This document shows positions 8,887-16,984 of a stretch of 64,000 nucleotides of DNA, piece by piece. The stretch covers positions 2,418,001-2,482,000 of the forward strand of contig NZ_CP009241.1 of the NCBI RefSeq assembly GCF_000758525.1, read 5' to 3'. The position numbers and the translations under genes are program-made. Each line of letters opens with the position of its first letter. The first letter of the stretch is position 1. The DNA comes from Paenibacillus sp. FSL H7-0357 (GTDB lineage: Bacteria > Bacillota > Bacilli > Paenibacillales > Paenibacillaceae). The notes beneath the pieces were generated by a model, which was not told where the DNA came from, searched no databases, and saw only the letters and a program-made list of their open reading frames with translations.

Positions 8887-10983
8887 ATGGACAGCAAGAT
8901 CATTGAAATCGCCGAAAATGGACTTTATCTTACGATTGAAATTACAGCGGAGCAGGATGTCCGGCTGCTGCACTTCGGAGCGTCACCTTTGGAAGCCGGG
9001 GCTATCGCCGACAAGAATAAACCGGGCTTCCGGCTGCTGGAGCTGCAATTGTCGGGTGAAGACCGCGCCGAATATCACGGGCGCACCCACCGGGCCTCCT
9101 ATCCGGGGCTCCGGATGGTATATGCCGGGCACAGCGATACGGTGAATGCGCTGGGACGCAAGCTGGAGCTGACCTTGGCCGATCACATTACGGGAATTCA
9201 GGCGGTACAGCATTTTCAGTTCTATAAGGGCGTGCAGATTGTACGCAGCTGGACAGCGCTGAAGAATGCCGGGGAAGCCGAGGCGGCAGTGGAATACATC
9301 TCCTCATTTGCTCTTACAGGTGTAGACAAGGAGGGAAGCGGAGACCGCAACGACAAGATCGAGGTAACCCTCGCGCATAGCGGGTGGCAGAGTGAGCTGC
9401 AGTGGCGGACCTATCGGCTGCCTGAGCTGGGGATGTCCCATCTGGCCGACCGCGGCTCGAAACGGATTGCCGCAAGCAATACTGGCTCCTGGTCGGCGGC
9501 AGAATTGCTTCCCATGGCTGTGCTGCACAACAAGGAGAGCGGGACAAGCCTGTTCTGGCAGATTGAGCATAACGGCTCCTGGCATTGGGAGCTGACGGAT
9601 CAGTATGATCAGCTTACACTGCTGGCCAGCGGGCCTACAGAGCATGACAATCACTGGTGGTTGAAGCTGGCCCCGGGTGAGGAGTTCACCTCGGTGCCTG
9701 TAGCTGTGGGTGCTGTACAGGGAGGATTCCAGGGTGCAGCGGAACAGCTTACGGCGTACCGCCGGATTATCCGCAGACCTAATGAGGATAATGAGCTGCT
9801 GCGGATTATTTTTAACGACTATATGAACTGCCTGTGGGGAAGCCCGACGACGGAGAAGCTGCTGCCCTTAATCGATGCCGCCGCCGATGTCGGCTGTGAA
9901 TATTTCTGCATCGATGCCGGATGGTATGCGCCTGGAGAGTGGTGGGATGGCGTAGGACAGTGGGAGCCTTCCAATGAGCGGTTCCCGGAAGGGATTAAAT
10001 ATGTGCTGGACTATATCCGCAGCAAAGGAATGATTCCCGGGCTATGGCTGGAGCTGGAGGTTATGGGCATCAACAGTCCGAAGCTGGTGGAGACCGATGA
10101 CAGCTGGTTTTTCATGCGGCATGGCAAACGGGTCAAGGACCGCAGCCGCTACCAGCTCGATTACCGCAGCCCGAAAGTGATTGAACATGCAAACGGTGTT
10201 ATTGCCCGTCTGGTTGAGCAATACGGCGTAGGATACATTAAGATGGATTACAACATCAATGCGGGCATCGGAACAGAAACGGCTGCGGACAGCTTCGGCG
10301 ACGGGCTGCTGCAGCATAACCGGGCCTATCTGGCCTGGCTGGACAGCATCTTTGTACGTTATCTAAATCTTGTGATCGAGAACTGTTCCAGCGGCGGCAT
10401 GCGTATGGATTATGCGATGCTCAGCCGGCACAGTATCCAGTCGACCAGCGACCAGGAGGATTATGTACAGTACGCTTCCATAGCCGCAGGCTCGCCGGCG
10501 GCACTGACACCGGAGCAGTCCGCGGTCTGGTCGTATCCGCTGCGTGAGGGCGATGATGAGGAAGTCATCTTCAATATGGTCAATGCGCTGCTGCTGCGTG
10601 TGCACCAGAGCGGACATTTGGCGGAGCTAGAGCCCCGCCGCAGAAAACTGGTGAAGGAAGCTTTGGATTATTACAAAACCATCCGCAGTGATATCCCGCA
10701 TGCCACGCCTTTCTGGCCGCTCGGCTTGCCGGATAGCGGGGGCGAATGGGTTAGCCTCGGGCTGCGGCGCGGGGAACGCAGGTACGTCGCGGTATGGCGG
10801 ATTGCCGGAGAAGCCGGGAATGTCCAATTGCCGATAGAAGAGCTGAAGGGGCTTGAACCAGCCATCGCCTGTGCCTATCCGCAGCAGCATGACTTGGCCT
10901 GGAATTGGGATAAATCAGCAGGAGTACTGACGGTGGCCCTCCCACCGGGAAAAACAGCGAGATTGTTTGAGATTACTTCGTAA
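8887..10983 (+). CDS. Alpha-galactosidase, glycoside hydrolase family 36
   Basis: A 698-residue cytoplasmic enzyme without signal peptide; ATG 8887 follows AGGAGG (8870-8875). It hydrolyses terminal alpha-1,6-galactosyl bonds in raffinose- or melibiose-type sugars. Order: N-terminal beta-supersandwich (about 1-290), (beta/alpha)8 barrel, C-terminal beta domain (from about 615). Barrel motifs: CIDAGWYAPGEWWDGVGQW, GLWLELEVMG, nucleophile D454 in YIKMDYN, ENCSSGGMRMD and acid/base D522 in TSDQED. These match GH36 spacing, and the length is usual for the bacterial family. Its position after the transporter and sensor genes suggests it processes the imported sugar. Confidence 0.93.
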   Translation: MDSKIIEIAENGLYLTIEITAEQDVRLLHFGASPLEAGAIADKNKPGFRLLELQLSGEDRAEYHGRTHRASYPGLRMVYAGHSDTVNALGRKLELTLADHITGIQAVQHFQFYKGVQIVRSWTALKNAGEAEAAVEYISSFALTGVDKEGSGDRNDKIEVTLAHSGWQSELQWRTYRLPELGMSHLADRGSKRIAASNTGSWSAAELLPMAVLHNKESGTSLFWQIEHNGSWHWELTDQYDQLTLLASGPTEHDNHWWLKLAPGEEFTSVPVAVGAVQGGFQGAAEQLTAYRRIIRRPNEDNELLRIIFNDYMNCLWGSPTTEKLLPLIDAAADVGCEYFCIDAGWYAPGEWWDGVGQWEPSNERFPEGIKYVLDYIRSKGMIPGLWLELEVMGINSPKLVETDDSWFFMRHGKRVKDRSRYQLDYRSPKVIEHANGVIARLVEQYGVGYIKMDYNINAGIGTETAADSFGDGLLQHNRAYLAWLDSIFVRYLNLVIENCSSGGMRMDYAMLSRHSIQSTSDQEDYVQYASIAAGSPAALTPEQSAVWSYPLREGDDEEVIFNMVNALLLRVHQSGHLAELEPRRRKLVKEALDYYKTIRSDIPHATPFWPLGLPDSGGEWVSLGLRRGERRYVAVWRIAGEAGNVQLPIEELKGLEPAIACAYPQQHDLAWNWDKSAGVLTVALPPGKTARLFEITS

Positions 10984-10998
10984 AGTTCGTAAAGCTTG

Positions 10999-11058
10999 CA
11001 GCCAGGGCCGGCTCCCCCTCAACCTGATTCTTGGGGAGCGGGTGCTGGTTCTTTTTTT
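10999..11058 (+). terminator. Intrinsic terminator
   Basis: GCTCCCC pairs with GGGGAGC (11011-11017 with 11033-11039), with an imperfect outer stem, and is followed by CTTTTTTT. It ends the alpha-galactosidase gene. Confidence 0.85.
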
Positions 11059-11149
11059 GTACATATTGAGGAAAGTCTAAAATACAAATTCCGGAAGCCG
11101 ATATACTAAATGGATGCTTCGGAAAAAAGAATAAAGGAGTTGGTTTAAT

Positions 11150-11797
11150 TTGTTGAATGTAGCTCCACTCAGCAGCCTTAATCGTGCGGGGGCAACAATA
11201 GCAAGCCAGAAAAGTCAGAATTCAGGGATTTCTTTTCAAGATGCATTATCGACAACGAATTCGGAAGCAGTTTTGACGGAATTGGAAAATAAATTCGGCA
11301 TTAAGATCAATGTGCAAGCTATACCCAAGACCGAAGAAGCAGTAAAGAGTGTGTATTCCCATAGTGTTGGCAAAGGAAATGTTACGATCGCTCCCAATAT
11401 ACTGAATCAGTCGGCAACAGATCCACAATTGCAAAAAAAAGTAAAAGATATCATACAGGACCATTTTGCGTCCAGCGCTAATGATAAACCGGGTGATGCC
11501 AGCGGGGTAATTATACATCCGGATGGAACAGCTACGTTTTGGGTTATTGGTGATTATTTGACACCTGCCGAGCGGGAAAAGATTCAGAAAGAAGTAGAGG
11601 CAGACCAAAAGAAGAAGGCCGAGCAGTTGGACTTGTTGAGTAAATTAAACAGCAGCACGCTCCTCTCACAATTCGGGTCATTTACAGAGACCTCCAGTAG
11701 TGGTGAAGAAGCAAATAACGTGTATATAAATAGTGTGCGTCAAGCCAGTCTGGATTCAATGCTGCGGAAAAAGGATCTGTTTCATTTAAATGATTAA
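11150..11797 (+). CDS. Uncharacterised protein, possibly DUF6033-like
   Basis: A 215-residue protein with no signal peptide or membrane helix. The start is TTG 11150 (or the next TTG), behind AAAGGAG. The region FGIKINVQAIPKTEE ... GKGNVTIAPNILNQSATDPQLQKKV resembles an uncharacterised Firmicutes family I recall as DUF6033; this was not verified. The C-terminal part is charged and partly coiled (REKIQKEVEADQKKKAEQL). The Ser/Asn-rich N-terminus looks flexible. It has its own terminator. No function is proposed. Confidence 0.6.
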   Translation: MLNVAPLSSLNRAGATIASQKSQNSGISFQDALSTTNSEAVLTELENKFGIKINVQAIPKTEEAVKSVYSHSVGKGNVTIAPNILNQSATDPQLQKKVKDIIQDHFASSANDKPGDASGVIIHPDGTATFWVIGDYLTPAEREKIQKEVEADQKKKAEQLDLLSKLNSSTLLSQFGSFTETSSSGEEANNVYINSVRQASLDSMLRKKDLFHLND

Positions 11798-11817
11798 TAC
11801 CTTCTTGGATCATGATT

Positions 11818-11860
11818 ACCGCCTAGGTCAACGCGTTTATGACCATTTAGGCGGTTTTTT
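11818..11860 (+). terminator. Intrinsic terminator
   Basis: CCGCCTA (11819-11825) pairs with TAGGCGG (11848-11854), with further pairing GGTC/GACC inside, then six T. Confidence 0.9.
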
Positions 11861-11931
11861 GCTATGCCATTTGAATCTTCATTCTGCCAGTCCCCCTAAT
11901 TTAACATTTTTCCATAAAAAACTATCAATGG

Positions 11932-12068
11932 TAGCCGTTTTCGGCTATTATAATGTATAAACTTCGAATATTTTGTCGAATCAACTCTAATTTATAACGA
12001 ATAATTTGTCGATAAATATCAAAAGTTGTAGAAATAAAATTGACAGGAAAGAAATAGCACTTTAAAAT
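11932..12068 (+). promoter_or_regulatory. abrB-type promoter region with two Spo0A-box-like sites
   Basis: A consensus SigA promoter, TTGACA (12040-12045), 17 bases, TAAAAT (12063-12068), lies about 100 bases before the AbrB gene. Upstream, TGTCGAA (11974-11980, a perfect Spo0A box core) and TGTCGAT (12007-12013, one mismatch) are 33 bases apart, about three helical turns. A second possible -10 box, TATAAT at 11949-11954, would put both boxes downstream of a start near 11961. A TAGCCG/CGGCTA inverted repeat sits at 11932-11947. In Bacillus subtilis, abrB is repressed by Spo0A through such boxes. Confidence 0.6.
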
Positions 12069-12166
12069 GCAGATATAGCGTAATCATTACTACTATTTTA
12101 GAAGCTATGATAGCTTTTAACACAAAAATGATTATATAAAGTGTTTATATCAAGGGAGGATGCATA

Positions 12167-12424
12167 ATGATGAAAGCAACAGGTATTGTAAGAAAAGTAG
12201 ATGAACTGGGACGTATCGTGATTCCGATTGAGCTTCGCAGAACAATGGGAATTGACATAAAAGACCCACTGGAGATCTTTGTTGATGGTGAAAAAATCAT
12301 TCTCAGAAAATATGAGCCTACCTGCATTTTCTCCGGAAGTGCGGAAAACCTGATTAACTTCAAAGGTAAAATGGTAAGCAAAGATGTTCTTGATGAATTG
12401 ATTTCGAGTTTTGACCATATCTAA
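12167..12424 (+). CDS. abrB: AbrB-family transition-state regulator
   Basis: An 85-residue DNA-binding protein. The N-terminal SpoVT/AbrB swapped-hairpin domain is clear: ATGIVRKVDELGRIVIPIELR, then RTMGIDIKDPLEIFVDGEKIIL. The C-terminal 30 residues would give the tetramerisation part. Length and sequence fit AbrB or its paralogue Abh. It represses stationary-phase genes during growth. Start ATG 12167 follows AAGGGAGG. The upstream Spo0A-box-like sites support a true AbrB role; the symbol is less sure because Abh paralogues look alike. Confidence 0.85.
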   Translation: MMKATGIVRKVDELGRIVIPIELRRTMGIDIKDPLEIFVDGEKIILRKYEPTCIFSGSAENLINFKGKMVSKDVLDELISSFDHI

Positions 12425-12460
12425 TTTCTTTTCCTAACCTTACAGATTCCAATGACAGCG

Positions 12461-12509
12461 GGGGACCGGTGGCAGACACGTTGCAGTGTCCGCCACCGGT
12501 CCCCTTTTG
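12461..12509 (+). terminator. Strong intrinsic terminator
   Basis: A 19-base near-perfect stem, GGGGACCGGTGGC (12461 on) with GCCACCGGTCCCC (to 12504), a six-base loop, then TTTT. Confidence 0.92.
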
Positions 12510-12630
12510 TTAATCTCGACTCCATAGACAATACACGCTGCTTTCCTATATCATAAAGGAATGTAACTTAGAGCTGCATGCGCAGAGCAGAGATCACTCG
12601 CAAAACAATTTGGAAGGGATGAGTCACCTG

Positions 12631-13302
12631 ATGCTAAAGAAACCGGAAGCAATTGTATTTGATATGGATGGAACGTTGTTCCAGACGGAAACCCTGTTAT
12701 TGCCTGCTTACCATAAAATGTTCGATATCCTGCGGGAAGAAGGGCTGCATACCGGGCCGACTCCGCCGGAGGAACTTATTCTTGGCAGTCTTGGCATGCT
12801 GCTGGAGCAAATTTGGAAGAATGTAATGCCGGATGCCGATGAAGCTGTACACCGCCGGGCGGATGAGCTGCTGCTGCAGATGGAGGTTGAGGGATTGGAA
12901 GCAGGCGGCACTCTACTCTATCCAATGGTTAAGGAGACCCTTGCCGCACTTCATGAACGTGGAGTCAAGCTGTTTGTGGCCAGCAACGGGTTGGAGGATT
13001 ACATCCACAGCATCGTTGTTGTGCATGAGCTGAAGGATTTGTTCGAGGGCTTGTACAGTGCTGGTGGACAAGGCACTGCGACCAAAACCGAGCTGCTGCG
13101 CATTCTTCTGGACAATCACGGAATCAGCAGTGCGTGGATGGTTGGGGACCGTTCCTCCGATGTGGAGGCCGGCAAAGGAAACGGACAGACCGTAATCGGC
13201 TGTGCCTATGCAGGCTTCGGACGTCAGGATGAGCTGAAGGGCTCAGACGTTATTATTACTTCTTTCGATGAATTAATCGGATTGTACGACCGGGCCGAGT
13301 AA
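12631..13302 (+). CDS. HAD-superfamily hydrolase, phosphoglycolate-phosphatase/PgmB-like
   Basis: A 223-residue cytoplasmic phosphatase. HAD motif I is FDMDGTLFQTE (nucleophile first Asp, acid/base second Asp), motif II is LFVASNG, the motif III Lys is in GTATKTE, and motif IV is WMVGDRSSDVEAG. An alpha-helical cap is inserted after motif I (subclass I). ATG 12631 (LKKPEAIVFD follows) is preferred because GGAAGGG at 12612-12618 lies upstream of it; an in-frame ATG at 12619 has no spaced ribosome site. The substrate is unknown; small phosphorylated sugars or glycolate are usual. Monocistronic, with its own terminator. Confidence 0.85.
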   Translation: MLKKPEAIVFDMDGTLFQTETLLLPAYHKMFDILREEGLHTGPTPPEELILGSLGMLLEQIWKNVMPDADEAVHRRADELLLQMEVEGLEAGGTLLYPMVKETLAALHERGVKLFVASNGLEDYIHSIVVVHELKDLFEGLYSAGGQGTATKTELLRILLDNHGISSAWMVGDRSSDVEAGKGNGQTVIGCAYAGFGRQDELKGSDVIITSFDELIGLYDRAE

Positions 13303-13361
13303 CGGTTAGAAGCAGGATGCGCCATTCCTGGTACATCTGCAATTCAAGCCTGCCTACAAAC

Positions 13362-13408
13362 ACCCCTTGCTCCGCGGTGCTGCGGACAAGGGGCGTTATT
13401 TTTTTACT
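13362..13408 (+). terminator. Intrinsic terminator
   Basis: CCCCTTG-TCCGC pairs with GCGGA-CAAGGGG (13363-13393), then seven T after GCGTTA. Confidence 0.85.
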
Positions 13409-13459
13409 CTGGAAAAGATTAAGTTCTTCGGCGGTTTGCCGGACAAAATGTCTGGAAAA

Positions 13460-13493
13460 ATAGGTTGATAACCTATCTATTTTGTGATTTAAT
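13460..13493 (+). promoter_or_regulatory. Promoter with palindromic operator over the -35 box
   Basis: TTGATA (13465-13470), 17 bases, TTTAAT (13488-13493). The -35 box lies inside the palindrome ATAGGTT-GAT-AACCTAT (13460-13476). A nearly identical palindrome, TAGGTTGTCAACCTA, is in the stem between the LTA-synthase gene and the convergent MarR gene (from 16286), so MarR is a candidate ligand. Confidence 0.55.
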
Positions 13494-13528
13494 GCAGTAG
13501 TACTGTTAAATCTTTTGGATCGGACCGG

Positions 13529-13551
13529 AACGCACTAACCTGCGTTTTTTT
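13529..13551 (+). other. Small leader hairpin with T run
   Basis: AACGCA (13529-13534) and TGCGTT (13541-13546) followed by T lie between the promoter and the glycosyltransferase gene. It could be a weak attenuator; the 6-base stem is too short to be sure. Confidence 0.25.
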
Positions 13552-13612
13552 ACTGTCCTGTAACCCTTCGGGTGCGGCGTGAATATATTAATTGGTACTG
13601 AGGTGAATCTGT

Positions 13613-14332
13613 TTGGTTAGATTGTCTGTGGTCGTACCGATTTATAATGAAGAAGGCAATATCCGGGAGCTTCACCAGAGCATAACGGATGCGGTGCAAG
13701 AAAAGGTGGACAGCTATGAAATTGTGCTAGTCGACGATGGCAGCAAGGATCGGACCGCCTTGATTCTGGATGAGATTGCACGGTCTGACAAGTCGGTGAA
13801 GGTCATTCATTTCGAGAAACATTGCGGGCAGACGGCTGCTGTCTGGGCGGGCATAAGGCAGTCCAGGGGAGAACTGGTCGCGCTCATGGATGCCGATCTG
13901 CAAAGCGACCCGCGCGATATATTCAGGCTGATGCCCTTTATCGGCAGAGTGGATTTTGTGAACGGCAAACGGGAGAACCGGAAGGATACTTTTTTGAAAA
14001 GGATATCCTCATGGATCGGCAACGGAGTAAGAAATTGGCTTACGGGCGAAAGGATCCAGGATTCTGTATCTCCCTTAAAACTTATGAGGCGGGAAGTGGC
14101 GGACAGCTTCTTTTTATACAATGGCATGCACCGTTTTTTGCCTACACTGGCTAAAATGAACGGATTTACAGTCATCGAGGTTACAGTAACGCATCAGGAG
14201 CGAAAACACGGACATTCCAAATATGGTGTGCTCAGTCCGGCGATTACAGGGTTCGTAGACGCTGTTGTTATCGGTTGGCTGAAAAAAAGGGTCATCCGGT
14301 ACCGCATCAGATCTATCCCTAATCCGGATTAA
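13613..14332 (+). CDS. Family 2 glycosyltransferase, DPM1/GtrB/CsbB-like
   Basis: A 239-residue GT-A enzyme, start TTG 13613 after GAGGTG. Motifs: SVVVPIYNEEGNI, EIVLVDDGSKD (nucleotide binding), LMDADLQSDP (DxD-like metal site), and a late HQERKHGHSKYG motif typical of polyprenyl-phosphate sugar transferases. Related CsbB/GtrB proteins have two C-terminal membrane helices; this one ends about 30 residues after VDAVVIGWL and seems to have at most one, so it is short for that group. It probably loads a sugar onto undecaprenyl phosphate for decoration of teichoic acids, in line with the LTA-synthase-like gene downstream. Confidence 0.85.
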   Translation: MVRLSVVVPIYNEEGNIRELHQSITDAVQEKVDSYEIVLVDDGSKDRTALILDEIARSDKSVKVIHFEKHCGQTAAVWAGIRQSRGELVALMDADLQSDPRDIFRLMPFIGRVDFVNGKRENRKDTFLKRISSWIGNGVRNWLTGERIQDSVSPLKLMRREVADSFFLYNGMHRFLPTLAKMNGFTVIEVTVTHQERKHGHSKYGVLSPAITGFVDAVVIGWLKKRVIRYRIRSIPNPD

Positions 14333-14359
14333 CGAGAAGCTTTCTGAAATCGGGAGGAG

Positions 14360-14407
14360 GTGCGGCGGCTGGCCAAGTTTTTAAAGAAAGGGATAGAGTC
14401 ATTATGA
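14360..14407 (+). other. Possible 15-codon leader ORF coupled to the next gene
   Basis: GTG 14360 to TGA 14405-14407 reads RRLAKFLKKGIESL after the start. The stop overlaps the ATG of the LTA-synthase-like gene (ATGA). GGGAGGAG lies directly before the GTG, which is too close for a normal ribosome site. It may help couple translation or may be chance. Confidence 0.2.
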
Positions 14408-16269
14408 ACAAATTCAATATTAAAAATAAATTATACAAGCCTATAGTATTATTCAGCTTAGTTTTGCTTATAAAGAGTGCAGTTGCCTGGTTTGTCGTCT
14501 TTAACGACGGTCCCAACTGGAGTATGGTGTTAACGGAAATCCCCTTTTTCATTATTGTGTTCAGTCTGATTGAATGGCTGGCCTCGAAGCGGAAGATATT
14601 GTACTACATGATCGCCAATCTGCTGATTACGGTTATTTATTTTTCCGTTCTGATGTATTACAAGTATTACGGTGTGATCGCTACATATCATGCTTTGCAG
14701 CAAGCGGATAAAGTCACTAAGGTAGGAGAGAGCACGTATTCTCTGATCGCCCCCTATTACCTGTTTATCTTTGTGGATATTATTTTCTTCCTCTTCTTTA
14801 TGTTCCGTCCCAAATATATTGCCAAATGGAAGGAACGAGGTTTGAAGCGCATGAACCGGGCAGTTCTGCTGGTCATCACGGCCGTTTCCATCGGACTCTG
14901 CTTCTTTAGCATCTGGCCTAATCATGCGAGCATGAATGAGATTAAAAAAGCGGAGAGTATGGGGATTCTTAATTACGAGCTGTATACCCTGTTTGCGGAT
15001 ACCACCGAGGACGAGGAGCTTATTGACAGCAAGGAGATTACCCAGCAGGCGGTCAATGAGGTGAAAGGAATCCAGGAGCCGGCAACAGCGCAATTTTATG
15101 GGGCTGATAAAGGCAAAAACCTCATTGTGGTGCAAATGGAGTCGTTCCAGAGCTTCCTGCTCGGACTGACCATTGACGGCCAGGAGATCACTCCCAATCT
15201 TAATAAGCTGGTACAAGAAAACACGTATTTCAATAATTTTTATACGAATGCGGGCCAAGGGACAACTTCGGATGCGGAGTTTGTGGTGAACACCTCTTTC
15301 TACGTTCCCAAGAATGAGCCGGCTACCTCTTCGGCGTATATGGAGAAATCTGTACCGAGTTTGCCGAAGCTGCTAGCCTCGAATGGCTATGACACGGCAA
15401 CCTTCCACACCAATAGTGTGGATTTCTGGAACCGCAAGGAGTTATACAAAGCGGTAGGCTTTGACACCTATTATGACCAGGCCTTTTTTGGCGACGATGA
15501 CCATATTGCCTTTGGCGCATCGGATGAAGTGCTGTTTGCCAAAACAGTGCCGCAGCTCTCCCAGATGGATGCCGGGGATAAGCCGTTTTATGCGATGGTG
15601 ATTTCGATGACTGCCCATCATCCCTACCATATGCCGGAAGATAAATATAAGATGGAGTTGCCGGAGCGCTTCGAGGGAACGCTGCTGGGCAATTATATTC
15701 GCGCCCAGAATTACGCGGATTATGCGATGGGGCAATTCCTTGAGGAACTGAAGACAAGCGGCCTGTGGGATGACAGCCTTGTCGTCTTCTATGGCGACCA
15801 CCAGGGACTGCCGATGTACACGCTTGGCAGCGATGAGAAGGAACTGATCAATGGACTGGTCGGCCATGAATATGGCTACACCGATATGTTCAACATTCCG
15901 TTCATCGTCCATTCGCCGAGTGCTAAACTGCCTGCGGTAATGGATCACACGGGCGGCCAAGTCGACATCTTGCCGACGGTGGCCAATCTGCTGGGAGTGT
16001 CGGTTCAGAATCAGCTGCATTTTGGTGAAGATCTGTTTAATCAGCAGACCAACCTGCTGCCGGTCAGACATTTCCTGCCGACAGGCTCCTTCATTAACGA
16101 CAAGAGCATTTATGTAACAGGAGATGCCTACGCGGACGGTACCAACTACAGTCAGCTGGATAACTCCAGTCTTGAGGGCGGATCTACAGAAGCGCAATTT
16201 GATGCTGTACAGCGTCTGTTGCATCTGTCCAACAGCTATATTTTACAGCTGCCGGACCTGGAACAATAA
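14404..16269 (+). CDS. LTA synthase family protein (membrane sulfatase fold)
   Basis: A 621-residue membrane enzyme. The first 185 residues hold about five helices. From about residue 235 a sulfatase-fold extracellular domain carries the LtaS residues: metal ligand E246 (VVQMESFQ), catalytic T288 in GQGTTSDAEF, and FYGDHQG near the end. It should transfer glycerol phosphate from phosphatidylglycerol to the growing lipoteichoic acid chain, or act as a primase or YfnI/YqgS-like paralogue. The start ATG 14404 is 72 bases after the glycosyltransferase gene, in an operon with it. Which LtaS paralogue it is cannot be told here, so no symbol is given. Confidence 0.9.
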   Translation: MNKFNIKNKLYKPIVLFSLVLLIKSAVAWFVVFNDGPNWSMVLTEIPFFIIVFSLIEWLASKRKILYYMIANLLITVIYFSVLMYYKYYGVIATYHALQQADKVTKVGESTYSLIAPYYLFIFVDIIFFLFFMFRPKYIAKWKERGLKRMNRAVLLVITAVSIGLCFFSIWPNHASMNEIKKAESMGILNYELYTLFADTTEDEELIDSKEITQQAVNEVKGIQEPATAQFYGADKGKNLIVVQMESFQSFLLGLTIDGQEITPNLNKLVQENTYFNNFYTNAGQGTTSDAEFVVNTSFYVPKNEPATSSAYMEKSVPSLPKLLASNGYDTATFHTNSVDFWNRKELYKAVGFDTYYDQAFFGDDDHIAFGASDEVLFAKTVPQLSQMDAGDKPFYAMVISMTAHHPYHMPEDKYKMELPERFEGTLLGNYIRAQNYADYAMGQFLEELKTSGLWDDSLVVFYGDHQGLPMYTLGSDEKELINGLVGHEYGYTDMFNIPFIVHSPSAKLPAVMDHTGGQVDILPTVANLLGVSVQNQLHFGEDLFNQQTNLLPVRHFLPTGSFINDKSIYVTGDAYADGTNYSQLDNSSLEGGSTEAQFDAVQRLLHLSNSYILQLPDLEQ

Positions 16270-16274
16270 TCAAA

Positions 16275-16318
16275 AGCACAAAGTATAGGTTGTCAACCTA
16301 CGCTTTGTGCTTTTTTTG
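16275..16318 (+). terminator. Terminator containing the TAGGTTG..AACCTA palindrome
   Basis: AGCACAAAG pairs with CTTTGTGCT around the inner palindrome TAGGTTGTCAACCTA, followed by TTTTTTT. It separates the LTA-synthase-like gene from the convergent MarR gene. Confidence 0.9.
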
Positions 16319-16324
16319 TACACT

Positions 16325-16792
16325 CTAGTAGCCATCCGGCTGATTCTGTATTTGTTCAAAATAGGCATGTACCCTGTTCAGGAGTTCAATTAAAGTTTCA
16401 CTTTGCTCCTGGCCCAAATAATCGACCATGCCTTTAAACATCTCCCGGATCTTGGCGACGGCTTTATCTGCAAGCAGCTCGCCTTTTTCCGTCAATACAA
16501 TGCTGCTGATTCTCCGGTCCTGTGAGTCGCTGGTGCGCACAACAAAACCTTGTGACAGCAGGCTGTTCACCATCTGTGTAATCGTAGGGGAAGTTACCTT
16601 AAGCAGCTTGCTGATCTCGGAGACAGTCAGTACCTGCTTGTCCGCTTTTGTATTGCGGAGCCTGATCGTGATCAGCACCCGTATTTCACTGGGCTTTAGC
16701 CCAAACATCGTTAGCTTCTGCCAATTCATCTTGGAGAACTGCTGAAAAGCCCCCAATAATTCATCCACATGTTCATACCTGTCTTCTTTCAC
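16325..16792 (-). CDS. MarR-family transcriptional regulator
   Basis: A 155-residue winged-helix regulator. Recognition part: LTVSEISKLLKVTSPTITQM then VNSLLSQGFVVRTSDSQDRR, with wing ISSIVLTEKGE, the standard MarR signature. It is convergent with the glycosyltransferase/LTA-synthase operon and may control it: a TAGGTT-NNN-AACCTA palindrome overlaps that operon's promoter, and a half site (AATAGGTAAATAAG on the minus strand) lies before its own start. ATG at 16792. The ligand is unknown. Confidence 0.88.
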   Translation of the reverse strand: MKEDRYEHVDELLGAFQQFSKMNWQKLTMFGLKPSEIRVLITIRLRNTKADKQVLTVSEISKLLKVTSPTITQMVNSLLSQGFVVRTSDSQDRRISSIVLTEKGELLADKAVAKIREMFKGMVDYLGQEQSETLIELLNRVHAYFEQIQNQPDGY

Positions 16793-16908
16793 TAATACAC
16801 CTCATAAGCTTATTTACCTATTATTATAGCCCAGATTTAATCACTTTAGGAGTCAATAAATATACTCAGAATTTATAGCAAGGTTCGACAATTTCCGTAT
16901 AAATGATT

Positions 16909-16917
16909 TGCTATAAT
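16909..16917 (+). promoter_or_regulatory. Extended -10 promoter of the Rhs-locus operon
   Basis: TGCTATAAT (extended -10) lies 68 bases before the first secreted protein gene. No good -35 box is seen at 17 bases, as is common for extended -10 promoters. Confidence 0.45.
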
Positions 16918-16984
16918 AAATCGATTCTAGGAATTGCAATCTAATATTTTTATCAATAAATAACAGAAATTTGGAGGGACGTTC

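Noticed and set aside
14530..15258. 242-residue minus-strand frame opposite the LTA-synthase-like gene
   Set aside because: No domain or ribosome site; the plus strand has full sulfatase motifs.
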